NCBI GenBank assembly: GCA_000818945.1 | Contig: KN805444.1 | Location: 1 to 64,000, forward strand | Length of the DNA: 64,000 nucleotides | Origin: Schizochytrium sp. CCTCC M209059 | Taxonomy: Eukaryota > Sar > Bigyra > Thraustochytrida > Thraustochytriidae | Direction of reading: 5' to 3' | Part shown: positions 18,528 to 29,475 of the stretch, piece after piece | How positions within the stretch are numbered: the first letter of the stretch is position 1 | Layout: each line of letters starts with the position of its first letter | Made by a program: the position numbers and the translations under genes | Notes under the pieces: generated by a model | Told to the model about the DNA's origin: nothing | What the model saw: only the letters and a program-made list of their open reading frames with translations | Database searches by the model: none

Positions 18528-20345
18528 ATGGAGGTGAACTTGCACGTGTACGACTTGAGCCGCGGCCTCGCTCGCACCATGTCGCAGTCCGTGCTGGGCT
18601 TCCACGTGGACGCGGTGTACCACACGGGCGTGCTCGTATTCGGTCAGGAGTACTTTTACGGGGGCGGTATCCAGCGGATGGACCATGACGCCGTAGTACA
18701 GAGCTTCGGACTTGTGCCTGTGGAAAAAATCACTCTCGGAACGACGACCAAGACGCAGGCGGAGCTGCACGAGTTCCTCGAGAGCACTTCTCCAGACTAC
18801 ACGCCGGAAAAATACGATCTCTTTCACAACAATTGCAACAACTTCTCGAACACGGTAGTGAGGTTTCTTCTCGGAGACAACAATGGTATCCCATCGCATA
18901 TTCTCGAGCTTCCGGGCCGTGTGCTCGATACCCCGCTGGGCCAAATGATCGCCCCCATGATGCAGGGAATGCAGCAGCAAATGCAGGATCACATGATCCC
19001 CTTCAACCAGCCGACCACAGCGCCGTCTAATATGCGTGCTACACCGATGAATACGGATGCTGATGCAAGGACGCCTGCCGCTGCACCGGTTTCCAACCCG
19101 GAACCAACGAACGCCGCTTCTACTGGCACTCCTGCTGCTGCTGCTAGTGCCACATCCTCATCGCTAGCCCTGGATCCAGCTAAAGAGGAAGAGGAAGCGT
19201 CTACGGCCGCGACAGAAGGTATCGAGTTGCGCGTGAAAATGTCTACGCAGGAAGAAATTGTCAAGCCCAAGATCAAGTCCATGGACGCAAGCGTGGCAGA
19301 GCTGAAACGCGCCCTTGCTCGGGTCTCCGACTACGCAGCCGAGGATCAAAGACTCATTTACAAGGGTCAATTTCTCAAAGATGACGCGAAGACGCTCGCG
19401 GCGTACGGTGTAAACCAAGAAGACGTTGTGCATATGGTGCCGAAGCCTGGCTCGGGACGCAAGAAAACAGAAGCCTCAAAAGCGTCTGGTGCTTCGTCGT
19501 CGTCCGACACAGCTCCTAAGGATCCTCTGGAAAAAGGTCTGGAGACCCTCGCGAAAGCGCCAGCAAAAGAGCGACAGGCGGCCCTCAAAACGCTGCAAAA
19601 GATTGTCCAGAACCTCATCGATTTCCCGCTCGAGCCCAAGTTCCGGAAGATCAAGCGCGAAAACAAGGTACTGGCAAAGCGCCTGGCTCCGGACGGAGCA
19701 CTTGACTGTCTTTTGGCGCTCGGGTTCAAAGAAGCTGTCGACGACGACTCTGGCGAACAGCTTCTTGTCCTCGAGGCAACCCCGGAAGCTTGGCAAAAGG
19801 TTCTTGACGGTAACGAAAAGCTCTCGGCCATTCTTGCAGAGGACTCCACTTTGCAGCAGCAGCAACAGCAGCAGCAGCAACAACAGCAGCAGCAGCAACA
19901 ACAGCAACCGTTTTCTGCGGGCAATTCCGGCGGCGGTATGCCCTTTGGAGGAGGCCTTTTTGGAAATGGCGGCGGCAGCGGTGGCGGTGGCTTTGGCCCC
20001 GGTACTGGTGGGAACCCGATGGCTGATCAAATGTTCCAAACGATCATGTCAAATCCAGATATGCTGCGCAGCATGGCGCAGATGCCTCACTTTCAACAAA
20101 TGGCCCAAAACAACCCAATGATGGCTCATGCTCTGCGCGAAATGCAAGAGCACCCGGAACGCATTCAAGAAATGATGAACAATCCTGGCATGCAAGCATT
20201 CATGCAAAATCCAGAATTGGCCCGCTCCGTTATGGCTAACATGGGCAACATGAACATGTTCGGTGGAGGCGGCGGCGGCGGCGGCGGCGGCGGCTTTCCG
20301 ATGCCAGGTTTCGGCGGAGGTTTTGGCGGACCTGGACAAAATGGA

Positions 20346-20377
<32 letters not shown>

Positions 20378-20489
20378 ACAACAACAAGGTCAGGGCCAAG
20401 GCCAGGGCCAGCAAGGTGGGAACGACTCCAACATGACCGAGGAAGAAATGATCGAAGAGGCTATTCGGCGTTCGCTCCAGGAGCAGTGA
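18528..20489 (+). CDS. DeSI/PPPDE-type isopeptidase fused to UBL, PUB, STI1 and UIM
   Basis: A 653-residue protein with an unusual domain string. Residues 1-150 are a PPPDE (DeSI) thiol isopeptidase with catalytic His32 (VYHTG) and Cys103 (FHNNCNNFSN), placed as in DeSI-1. About residues 231-310 form a ubiquitin-like domain (IELRVKMSTQEE..., LIYKGQFLKDDAKTLAAYGV). About 345-434 match a PUB/PUG domain, known in peptide N-glycanase and UBX proteins to bind p97/Cdc48. A poly-Gln stretch (443-460) and a Gly-rich linker follow. About 498-580 are ubiquilin-type STI1 repeats (NPDMLRSM, NNPMMAHALREMQ, NPGMQAFMQNPELA). A C-terminal UIM ends the protein (EEEMIEEAIRRSLQEQ). It probably removes SUMO or ubiquitin from clients held at p97 or the proteasome (inference). 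Start: ATG at 18528, A at -3, homology begins at once. Confidence 0.88.
19855..19908 (+). repeat. CAG/CAA repeat (poly-Gln) inside the DeSI-type gene
   Basis: A mixed CAG/CAA run encoding about 18 glutamines between the PUB and STI1 segments. A second run at about 20345-20388 lies just before the UIM. Confidence 0.9.
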
Positions 20490-20814
20490 ATTGGAGGCCA
20501 CGAATCAAGTAGAGTTTTGATTTTCTTTCGTTAGCCCCCATAAAACCTCCTTTCAATCTGTTCCGTTTTCCCTCTTCTTCGTTCACCAAAGGCACACCTT
20601 TATCTTTTTTTTTTTAATAACTTTTTTCCCGTTACTTTCTCTCTTTTTTTCTACTATGATGTTCTGTAAAGAGAGCAGAGAGCGTCTCCGCAGCACGTCG
20701 ATGCTTTGCTTGCAAGCGCTTATGCAGACACACAACAGAACCTTTGCCAGCCGTGACTTGCTTGCTCGATGATGCGCTGCGGACAAAGAAGGTTTTTATC
20801 GCCGCTCCATCAGC
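20490..20814. other. Convergent 3' intergenic region
   Basis: T-rich DNA between the stops of the DeSI-type gene (+) and the MA3-W2 gene (-). No gene-like frame. Confidence 0.6.
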
Positions 20815-23005
20815 CTAATCCTCATCCTCATCCTCGTCATCATCCTCCTCGAGCCAGGCCACAAACTGGGCCGTCTGCACGAGCGCAGTGACCTTGCCAT
20901 CCGTGTCAGTGAGGTCGTCCTTCCACTCGATGATTGCCTCCGGTGGAACAACGTCGTTGTTGTAAAAGAGCATGAACACCTTTTCCAGGAGGCTCTGCTG
21001 GTTGGAGGCGCGAGGGAAGCCCGCCTTGTGAAAGGCAGCCTGCACAGCAAAGAGCATCTTCATCTGAAGCTGCAGCTGCTCGCTCGAAGGTTCCTCGGCA
21101 TAGAGGAGCTTGCCAAGCAGCGGGCCATAGCCCGTGGGCGAGGCCCACTTGCACGTCTCCTCCTCGACATACTCGGGATGCGCACCAAGCGCACGCTCGA
21201 CAAAGACAATGGCAAAGTCTGCGCTGACCTTGCTCGCGTCCACCTTGTCGGCGAGGTCCTTGCCCATGACTCCCGAGGAGATGAGCTCGTCAATGAGTTT
21301 GGTATCGACGGAGTCGCCTTCGCTCTCTTCACCGGCGGACTTCTTCTTAAAGTCGGGCAGAGCGACAGAGACGAGTGCCTCACCGAGGTCCTCGTCACCA
21401 AAGGCTCCGCTCTCCTGAAGCAACTTGGCAATACGGCGCGTGTTGGCAAGGCGATCTTCGTCAACGTCGTCACCCGCGTCAATCTTCTGCTTTTGCTTGG
21501 CGCAAACAAGCTCGAGGCCCTCGGCCACATCGGCGGACGTGGCAATCTCCTCCTTGACAAGAGCAGTGATCAGAGAAACAGCCACCTTGCACTCCTTGAC
21601 ACCCTCCTTGTTGCCGCGAAGCACCGTCTTGCGAATCACCTGGGGCATGTACTCCTTGCTGTTGAGCTCGCGTACCGCAGCCACGGCGTCCTTCTTGTTC
21701 TCCATGAGCATGTACGTCTTGAGCATAGCTTCGGTGCGGGCCTGAAGTTCTTCTTCGGTAAGCTTTTTCTGCTCCTTGGGCTTGCTGGCGCCCTGCTTCT
21801 CGTCAGCTCCATCCTCGGCCCAGTCGGAGCCAGCGTTGCCAAGCTCAGCAAGCTCAGCAAGGTTCCGGTTACGCCGCACGCCCAGCTTGGGGCGGCCAGG
21901 GGGCTCGTCGTCCATTGCACCGCCACGACCACCACCTCCATAACCACCAGGACCGCTGGGACCACCGTAGCCACCAGGACCTCCAGGACCACCGTAGCCA
22001 CCAGGGCCTCCGTAGCCGCCGGGACCGCCAGGGCCTCCCGGACCACCAAAGCCGCCAGGGCCGCCAAAGCCACCCTGCTGCTGCTCCATGTCCCGATCAC
22101 GACGGCCGCTGCTTCCAAAGGCCATGGAAGCGCGCTCGCGATCGTAATCGGGTTGGCGACGACCGCCCATGGGGAAGTCCGCCTGTGGACCGCGCATACC
22201 ACCGCCAAAGCCACCAGGGCCAGCCGCACCGGGGCCTCCTGCCTGCGGGCCGCCAAAGCCCCCCTCCTCGTCGAGGCCGCGACGAGAAGTGCCAAAAGCA
22301 TGCGATCCGGGACGCTCGCGGGGAGCGCCACCAGGGCCGCCGGGACCACCAAAGCCACCAGGTCCGCTGCGACCGGCGAACGGGCCATCAGCACCACCCT
22401 CGCGAGGTCCACGGTTGAAGGCTGCGGGCGCAGCAGGGGCTCCGCGACGCGAGTTAAAGGCAGAGAATTCCTGCTCGCGCTCCATGTCGCGGTCGCGGTC
22501 GCCGAACATGCGATGACGCTCGGTGTCCTTGCTGGCGCGAGACGATGCGAAGATGCTGTCCCACTTGTCGCCGCCTTCCTTCTTCGGCTTGGTCTCGCTA
22601 GACGCCTCGGCGGCCTCGCTGGTAGCCTCGCTGGCCTCTCCCGCAGCCGGCTTTTCCGGTGCCGGGCTCGTCGGCTTGTCCTCCACCTCGGCTTCCTCAG
22701 TCTTTTCAGCCTTCTTCTCAGCGGCAGGGGTCTCGCTTTCAGGAGCAGGGGCAGAGGCCTCGCCCTCGGAATCCTTGGTCGTCGTTTCCTCACCGGCACG
22801 CTTGGGCTTGTTGAGCTTTAAACGAGGACGGGACTCTTCCGCGTCTTCGGCGGCCGGGGGCGGGGTGGCGACGGCGGGAGGCGGTCCGCGACGCCAGTTG
22901 TCTTCCTCGGGCTGCGGGGTGCTGCTCGCTTGCACGGGCGGTGCCCCGCCACGGCGCCAGTTGTCCTCCGCCAGGGGATTCGCCCTTGAAGATTCGGCGC
23001 CACCG

Positions 23006-23036
<31 letters not shown>

Positions 23037-23715
23037 GAGGGGTACTCCGACGCCACTGGTCGACGCTGTCGGCTTCGCTGACCGGAGCGGGGCCAGACCC
23101 CGCACGCTCAGGGACAGGGGCCTGTTGGATGCGAGTACGGCGCCAATCGTCCTCGCCGTCGGCGGCGCTGGCCATCGGGGCCTCGCCGCCCGTCATGGCA
23201 GGGCCGCCAGCACGAGGTCCACGGCGCCACTCGTCTTCAGCATCCGCGGCCGAAAATGCGGGGCCGTCCATACCCATGCCACCGGCAGGTGGACCCGAAC
23301 GCCACTCGTCGGGTTCAGGTCCAGGGCCACCAAATCCACCAGCACCAGGGCCGCCAAAGCCGCCGCCGACACCAGGTCCACCACGCGTGGGGGGTGCCGG
23401 GCCGCGACGCCACTGGGTGTCCTCGTCGGCAGCCGAAAACATGGGCTCATCGCCAAAGCCGCCGCCACCGCCACCTTCACCGAATGCACCACCGCCACCG
23501 CCGCCGCCGCCACGCGTCCATTCGCCGTCAGCGCCGCCACCTTCACCGAAGCCGCCGCCGAAGCCACCGCCGAAGCCGCCGCCGGGGGCGCCACGGCCGC
23601 GGCGGTCCTCGCGGGGCATGCCACTCGGGGCACGGGGGAGAACATCGTTCTCACCCTTGAAGTCCTTGCCAAGGAACTCCCCGAGGCCCATCTTCTTGCC
23701 CTTCTTCTTGCTCAT
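20815..23715 (-). CDS. Translation-factor-like protein: eIF4B-like N-terminus, RGG/Gly-rich, MA3 and W2 domains
   Basis: A 966-residue protein. The start, KKKGKKMGLGEFLGKD, resembles the eIF4B N-terminus. Residues ~60-290 carry about ten repeats of the type (D/E)(D/N/E)(E/N/Q)WRRG, like the DNWR repeats of eIF4B-type factors, and then RPRLKLNKPK, an eIF4B-like motif. Gly/Arg/Pro-rich RNA-binding-type sequence runs to about 625. Residues ~645-760 match an MA3 domain (MLKTYMLMENKKDAVAAVRE, ECKVAVSLITALVKEEIA). About 818-950 match a W2/eIF5C domain (LFYNNDVVPPEAIIEW), ending in an acidic tail. MA3 and W2 are the C-terminal domains of eIF4G, but no MIF4G is visible. It probably binds eIF4A and scaffolds ribosome recruitment. 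Start: ATG at 23715 with A at -3. Confidence 0.85.
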
Positions 23716-24750
23716 CTTGCCCAGGATCTACGTGTACTGCAACAACGCTAGCTGCTGATGGATGCTTCTTCTTGTTGCTGATCCTCGTCGCCCCGCCTTC
23801 GAATCAAGCTCCTGTGCACGTTCCAAAACAGAGTTCGCAGCCACGAATCGTCGTTTCTACATGGTCAGTCATCACCCTCTTCTCCTCGTCGTCCTCCTCC
23901 GCGTTTTAGCTCTCCCCCACCTCGCTTGAGCTCTCTTTTATGCTCAAGCCGTGGTGATACAACGTCACGAGGAGGCCGGCCCAGACTAACGGCGGTCCTC
24001 CTCGTCCTCAAACTGCGAGAGCCACGACCCATAGGCAAGCCTCAAAGCTGCGTCTGAAAGTTGCAACCAGCGCGAATTGCGGGCTCAAGCCTTCGCCTTT
24101 ACCCCGCTCGCTCGCTCGCTCGCTGCCTCGTCCTCGCGCTCCGTCATACTGCCCAACCTTGAGCTCGTGACGGTCGTCGCCCGTGGTCATGTCATCACAG
24201 CGGGGCCGCCGACTCTCTCCACATCACTGCCTCGCCTCGAGCGGAGACCGCCGGCGTGCGAGCTCGCCGCGGGCCGCTGCGGCCTCCGCGCCCCTCCCTC
24301 GCCGCCGTCCGGGCGCCGCCGCCTGCACGTACCGATCCTGCGCGTGGTTTCGCGCGGGGTGGAGTTGATCTGGCCGGCCGCCGCCTCTCCCTCGCTTGAC
24401 GGCTCCACCGAGCTCGGAACCGATACGGAACTGGATGGGAACCCACGCGCGGCCACCAATTAGGCCCCTAGCTGGAGGCTACAAGGGACTACGGGCGGCA
24501 GTTACTTTTGCGTTGCGGGAACGGGAACTTGGGGAGTGCTGTTTGTGGATGGTGGATGAGGCCGAGGTGGAAGGAAGTAAACGGAGGGGAATCAATAGGT
24601 TCATCAAGAAGACACTGTATGTACTACACGTTTTTTTTGGGGGGGGGAATGAGGGAAGAGAGAAAGGCTTGTTCACAGGCTGATGTTGCAGAGATACTGC
24701 ATACGTGACAGAAAAGAAGATTCTAATGTCTTGATTGGGTAGTTGCGTGA
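23716..24750. other. Intergenic region upstream of the MA3-W2 gene
   Basis: About 1 kb between the MA3-W2 start and the stop of the SDS22-like gene (both minus). It contains (GCTC)n at about 24104-24126 and T8G9 at about 24632-24648. GC-rich frames at 24077-24463 occur on both strands at once and are not convincing. Confidence 0.55.
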
Positions 24751-25935
24751 TCATCGGAAGCGAACAGCATCGATCTGGACAAGAGAGGGAAGCGTTGCTG
24801 CGAGACGCTTCCGATACTCGAAGTCGCGCTCGATAGGGTTGTGGTCGAGATAGATTGTGCCCAGCTGCTTTCCGAGTGGGGCCAGCTTTTCAATCTCTTC
24901 AAAGGAAGCAATCCCGTTGTAGCTCATCCAAAGCTCCTCGAGCTTTGGCAAGCTTTCCACCGGAAGTCCATCCATAGAGGTGATACGGTTGTTGCTCACA
25001 TCGAGTGTGTTCAGGTTTGAAAGAGCATCAAGACCGCCAAACTCCTCGATACCTTGATGACTTAGGTACAGCTCCTCGAGGGAAGCAAGGCCAGAAAGCC
25101 CATCGCCAATGTGCCGCAGACGGTTGCTTTGCACCGACATCCGCACCAGACTTTTCAAAGAGTCAATACCTTCAATGCGCTGTATCTTGTTTTTGCCCAA
25201 CCACAATTCCTCGAGTTTGGTCAGCGTTTCAAGACCCTCCATCTTTCGAATTCGATTCATACCAAGGTCGAGAATGCGCAGGTTTGTGAGGGTCTCGAGG
25301 CCTTGAATTTTTGTGAGCTTGTTTTCAGCGACGTGCAGACGCTCAAGTTGGGTCAAAGGCGCGAAAATTGCCGGGTCGAGCTCGCGAAGACGATTGTATG
25401 AAATGTCAAGATTTGTCAAATTGACCAAATGCTGTACGCCTTCGAGCGTGTTGAGTCTGTTCTCGTAAAGTTCCAGTGAAACGAGTTGGGTGAGCGAGGC
25501 TAGTCCTGACACTTCGCGTACGAAGTTGGCGCGCAGGCAAAAAGACTCAAGGTTGGTCAAGTGTTCAACGCCAGTGACGACCGTCACTTTTTGGCCCGAT
25601 GTTCCGATCCACTCGTATCGCTCCATGTTCGGGTCGCTAATGTCCGTAACGTCTCCGGGTCCGATGAACCTTAGCGCTGGTGGGAGCTCCTCGTCCTTTT
25701 CATCATCGCTCAGGTACCCTTCCTCGCCGGGTTTCGGCGCTGCGGCATCATCGTCGTGCGTCTTGGCCGCTTCGCCACCTTCGCTCCGTTTCCCCAAAGC
25801 ATCGACGCTCTCTGCCACGCGCACGGAGCCGTACTGCGTGATCTTCACGCCGTTCACCTCCACCGTCTGCGGCTCCAGCGCGCCTTCTGCGCCTGCGCCC
25901 GTCGCGCCCTTCGCGCCGGCGCCTTCGTCGCTCAT
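24751..25935 (-). CDS. PPP1R7: SDS22-like leucine-rich repeat protein (protein phosphatase 1 regulator)
   Basis: A 394-residue protein. After ~125 residues of acidic and Ala-rich sequence come about ten 22-residue leucine-rich repeats of the SDS22 class. Clear examples are NLTNLDISYNRLRELDP, NLRILDLGMNRIRKMEGLE, KLEELWLGKNKIQRIEGI and SLEELYLSHQGIEEFGGL. The C-terminal cap includes LGTIYLDHNPIERDFEYRKRLAATLPSL, close to the LRR-cap of SDS22/PPP1R7. Family members bind the PP1 catalytic subunit and steer it in mitosis and phosphatase biogenesis. The homology is over the full length, with human PPP1R7 at 360 residues. Start: the ATG at 25935 precedes an acidic start typical of the family. The frame opens further up to 26292, but that part is Arg/Lys-rich leader-like sequence without an obvious domain. 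Confidence 0.85.
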   Translation of the reverse strand: MSDEGAGAKGATGAGAEGALEPQTVEVNGVKITQYGSVRVAESVDALGKRSEGGEAAKTHDDDAAAPKPGEEGYLSDDEKDEELPPALRFIGPGDVTDISDPNMERYEWIGTSGQKVTVVTGVEHLTNLESFCLRANFVREVSGLASLTQLVSLELYENRLNTLEGVQHLVNLTNLDISYNRLRELDPAIFAPLTQLERLHVAENKLTKIQGLETLTNLRILDLGMNRIRKMEGLETLTKLEELWLGKNKIQRIEGIDSLKSLVRMSVQSNRLRHIGDGLSGLASLEELYLSHQGIEEFGGLDALSNLNTLDVSNNRITSMDGLPVESLPKLEELWMSYNGIASFEEIEKLAPLGKQLGTIYLDHNPIERDFEYRKRLAATLPSLVQIDAVRFR

Positions 25936-26640
25936 CCGGATTTCCTTCGATTTCTCGATCAACCGACCAAGCGAACCTTCTCTCCCCTGCCTCCCTGCGA
26001 CGAGCGCCTTCGCGCGCTGAGCGAGCCACGCCCGCGCGCCGCGCTGTCGCTCTCTCGCTCGCTCTAGCCTCGCGCTGCGCCCGCGAGCCCGCTCGGATGG
26101 ATCCCGCTCTGCGCGAGCGCGTCCGCCTCGCCTTCTCGATTCTGCCCAGCGCCCTTTCCTTCCTTCCTTCCTTCGCTCTTTCTTTTTCGAATTTTCAAAT
26201 CGTTTCCAGACAGAACAATAGCAAAAGCAAAGCACTGCACTGGCAACTCGAGCTTCCTCTTCTCTTTGTTCCTCGTTTCCTCCGCGTTGCACAGAGGCAG
26301 TTTTGAAATGGCTTGGCGCGCGGCAATCATGGTTCGAGCGCCGCGCCTCGCGCAGCGCGCTCGACGGAAAACGCGAGGACAGCGGAGGGAAGACTCTTCA
26401 GGGACGCCACGCGCGACACTTGGAGGCGATCTCGAACGGCGGACAGACGGAAACTCGGTCCCAGACAAAAGCTCTATTTACCGAGGTGGTTAGCACCACC
26501 AGCAGTAGCACCAGCACCAGCAGCACCAGCAGCCGAGTGCAAGATTTTGCGCTTGCTGCGCCAGCACGGACGTGACCGCGATGTCGAGTGTGTAGGACGA
26601 CTCCGTGGAGATCGTGGGGTCCACTTCGAGCCCTGACGTG
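25936..26640. other. 5' flank of the SDS22-like gene
   Basis: Pyrimidine-rich DNA including (TTCC)n near 26157-26172 and a run of CAGCAC-type trinucleotides (26494-26533). No convincing coding region. Confidence 0.55.
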
Positions 26641-27866
26641 GCCTCAAGGTTTACCGAGGAAGTTTGTTGTGGTCTCAGAATCAGTCAAGGTAAAGGCCAA
26701 GAATACCCCAAAGACCGCAAAGACGAGGAAAGTGATCTCGCAATGCGCATGCAAGCTGCCATGGTGCCATGCAAGAGAGGGTAACTTCCGCATGAGCTGG
26801 ATTTTTAGAGGAAACCGTGGTAAAGACCAAAAGGACCAGAAAGCGCATGGCCAAATTTTCTCCCGACTTCGGGCAAATTTCAAGTCTATGTCGCTGAGGT
26901 CAAGGGCGCAATTTCGGTGGCATCACGTCCGCCCAAACTCCTTTTTGCATTCAACGTGAAAAAGAATGATTGGGTGTTTGAAGACATCATGGACATCATG
27001 GATGCGAAGGCGGTAACGAGCATGCCGCCCCCCCCCCCCTCCCCCGGCGAACAGGCCGAGTGAAATTCGAGCAGGTGGGTTCTGCTCACCGAAAAGGTCA
27101 CGCCGAGGAGTACTGCAAAACGGAGACTCATCTGTGATATCGCCTCGCCGACAGGCAAAATAGTTGCGACCGGAAGACGTACGCTCTCCGCCGCGCGTGC
27201 TGCCAAAAGCGATATGAACATGTCCATATCCAGGCCGAGCGAAAGAGACGGGCCGAGATGAACCTCGCGCGCTCCAAAGAACCGCAGATGCGGAGGCGAA
27301 GCTCAAACGCGTGATGCGCGATGCTGACGTTGCAAAGGCACGTTATGAATCTGCGCAGCCGAAAGAGAATATGCTGACAGTTGGTTTTCGCCAGCAAGTT
27401 CAATCTCTCAATTCTCTCGATAAGAAACTGTCGGAGCTGATGAAGAAGAACATCTGCTTCAAGGCTTTACGCCGCAGGTCAACAAATGCGCAGCACCAAG
27501 TTTTTTTCTGTTTAGAAAACCAGTCCATGGATCTCTGGGAGCTGAACACACGCCTTCACCTTCGCTAGATAGAGAGAGCTAGCGGCGCTAAAGGAGAAGG
27601 ACGTGCGTCGCGAGGCCGAGCATTTCAACGACAAATCGGCGGCATCTGCTGCACGCCTTGAAGTTCTCTTCCCTGAGAAAGAGCTGGAGGCGCTCAAGAG
27701 GGAGATCGAGACGCAACAGCGCGTCGTGGAGACCGCTGCAAAATCCATCAAGGAATTTAAAGCCGGGAATAAGAAGTTGCAGCTCAAACAGCGTGGTCCT
27801 GAAGAATAAAAATATCAAGCTCGAGGCAGAAGAGGCTAAGCTGCTGAGCTGGTATTGCCAGATGTG
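26641..27866 (+). pseudogene. Broken coding traces, including a coiled coil spread over several frames
   Basis: Several protein-like pieces follow each other on the plus strand in different frames. About 26876-27060 encodes KFQVYVAEVKGAISVASRPP and then FAFNVKKNDWVFEDIMDIMD before a 14-C run. About 27250-27450 reads as a coiled coil (ADAEAKLKRVMRDADVAKA, LNSLDKKLSELMKKN). About 27570-27790 is a strong coiled coil (RELAALKEKDVRREAEHFND, ELEALKREIETQQRVVET). It continues with a one-base shift as KNKNIKLEAEEAKLL to 27866. No piece has a complete gene structure. It is either a decayed gene or an intron-bearing gene; a pyrimidine tract ending in TTTAG at 27499-27516 could be a 3' splice site. I cannot name a family. 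Confidence 0.4.
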
Positions 27867-29475
27867 AAAACAGTGAGTAGTTCTGTCTGCGAACTTATTT
27901 CAGCCACCGCGAGAACTTCGTCCACTGCCCTTCGAAAATTTCGTCCACGGAACCTTGTTCTCGACTCCTTGGGGATAACGAGATAAGTGAAACCTGCTGC
28001 ATTCCGCAAAGACGTTGCCTCACGAGCGTCTAAGGCACTCTCGTACAACCCTGTTCACCTCTCCATCCAAATCCGTGGTCATCATGGTCTAGCCTCACAC
28101 GACCAGGCCTGCAAAGGACTCCTCTACAGCATTCACACTTGATTGGAGATAATTTTCATTCGACTTCCGCCCTAATGCTCTCTACCTTAAAGTAGTAGAG
28201 GGGAATCTGTCTTATTCTCACCGCTCAGCTCTCGGCAGGACCCCGAGACCAGAGTGCTTAGGTTTAGAGCGATAAATTTTGTTGGTAACCTAGTTTCCAC
28301 GACAACAAGCCGTTCAGTTGCTTGTTCCTAGCTGTTTTCAACCCCATTTCATCGTCCGATTCCCGGCTTGCGCGTCAGTCTGTACACGAACGTCTCTTTT
28401 GACGTTATAACTTGTTAAGCCACCTGCCTCCCCTCCCCCACCTCCAACAACCAAATTGAGAAGACCAAGCTCTTTGGGTTTTCAAAGGAGAAGCACGGAA
28501 GCAGCATGAGTCAGTATCACCTTTTTTTTATCCTAACTCGCGCGCATGCTGTAACATTTGACTCGGGACGACCAAGCTCACTCGCTTGCTCCTTCTCTCA
28601 CTCAGGTCGGGACCAGCAAGTGTTCATCCATATGCCCAAATTTAACCGTTGAGCTGGTGGGCACTTTGCAACCTTCGGGTAAACCGCCTTTTTGAACCAC
28701 TCACCATTTGGGGGCTACTCTAGAACTTAATCCGTTTATATTTGAACAAAATGAATGCTGAAACGTAGAATCGTAGAGAACGTAAATTCAAGCGAGCGCC
28801 CCATAATTGTACCGAGATTGAACCAAGCAGTGCAACGAAAATGCCGATACATAAAGTGTGCCCGAGGGCGACGGCGCGTGGACCGCGCGAAGTCTCGGAG
28901 GTGGTCACACGAGAGACGAGGGATGCGGTGCCCGGCTGGCTGCAAGCGGCCTTTGGCAGCAAGAATAAATCTTGGTCACCTCGCGCGAGCCACCTCACGC
29001 TCGCGCGTGGCAAGAGAGCAACGCTCTCGCTGGGCGAAGCCTGGAGGCCCGGTGAGGCTTGAGCGGAGGAGCGCGCGAAGCGAGGAAGCTCGCAGTACAT
29101 ACACCAAGACACGTGAATATTCTACACAACGTGCGTGTGCTCGTTGGCGACTTTGCGACAAAGTAGGGAACGCGTGCGGACGACTGCGTCCGTGTGGAGC
29201 GGATCGCGGAGAGGCCGTGCGCGTCCTCTCAGAGGAAAGAGGTGGGGAGCTTCTTTCGAACTGTTGCTCTTCTCGTTTCCGTGGCCGCGCCGGACGTACA
29301 CGAGTACAACAGAGAACGAACTTCTCGACCCTTGCTGATTTTTACGAACTTTGTCAGCTCGTAAGCTTGCTTCGAGGAGAACAACTAGCCGGCTGGCGAC
29401 GGTGTCAGCCGGCTAGTTAATTTGTGCTTCGACCAGCTGCAGCACGGAGGGACACCTATCGAACGGGTAGGTAGA
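27867..29475. other. 1.6-kb intergenic region upstream of the giant DUF2254 gene
   Basis: It holds a small hairpin-forming stretch (CTCTAC...GTAGAG near 28178-28200), T- and C-rich tracts (28430-28530) and Arg-rich frames at 28755-29420 without a domain. I see no RNA gene or convincing coding region. Confidence 0.55.

Noticed and set aside
21028..22821. 597-codon plus-strand frame opposite the MA3-W2 gene, and the 411-codon one at 22523-23758
   Set aside because: Antisense shadows of a Gly/Arg/Pro-rich gene; no homology, while the minus-strand frame shows MA3 and W2 domains.
24077..24463. 128-codon plus-strand frame
   Set aside because: Ala/Arg/Ser/Pro-rich with an overlapping frame on the opposite strand; no domain and no good start context.
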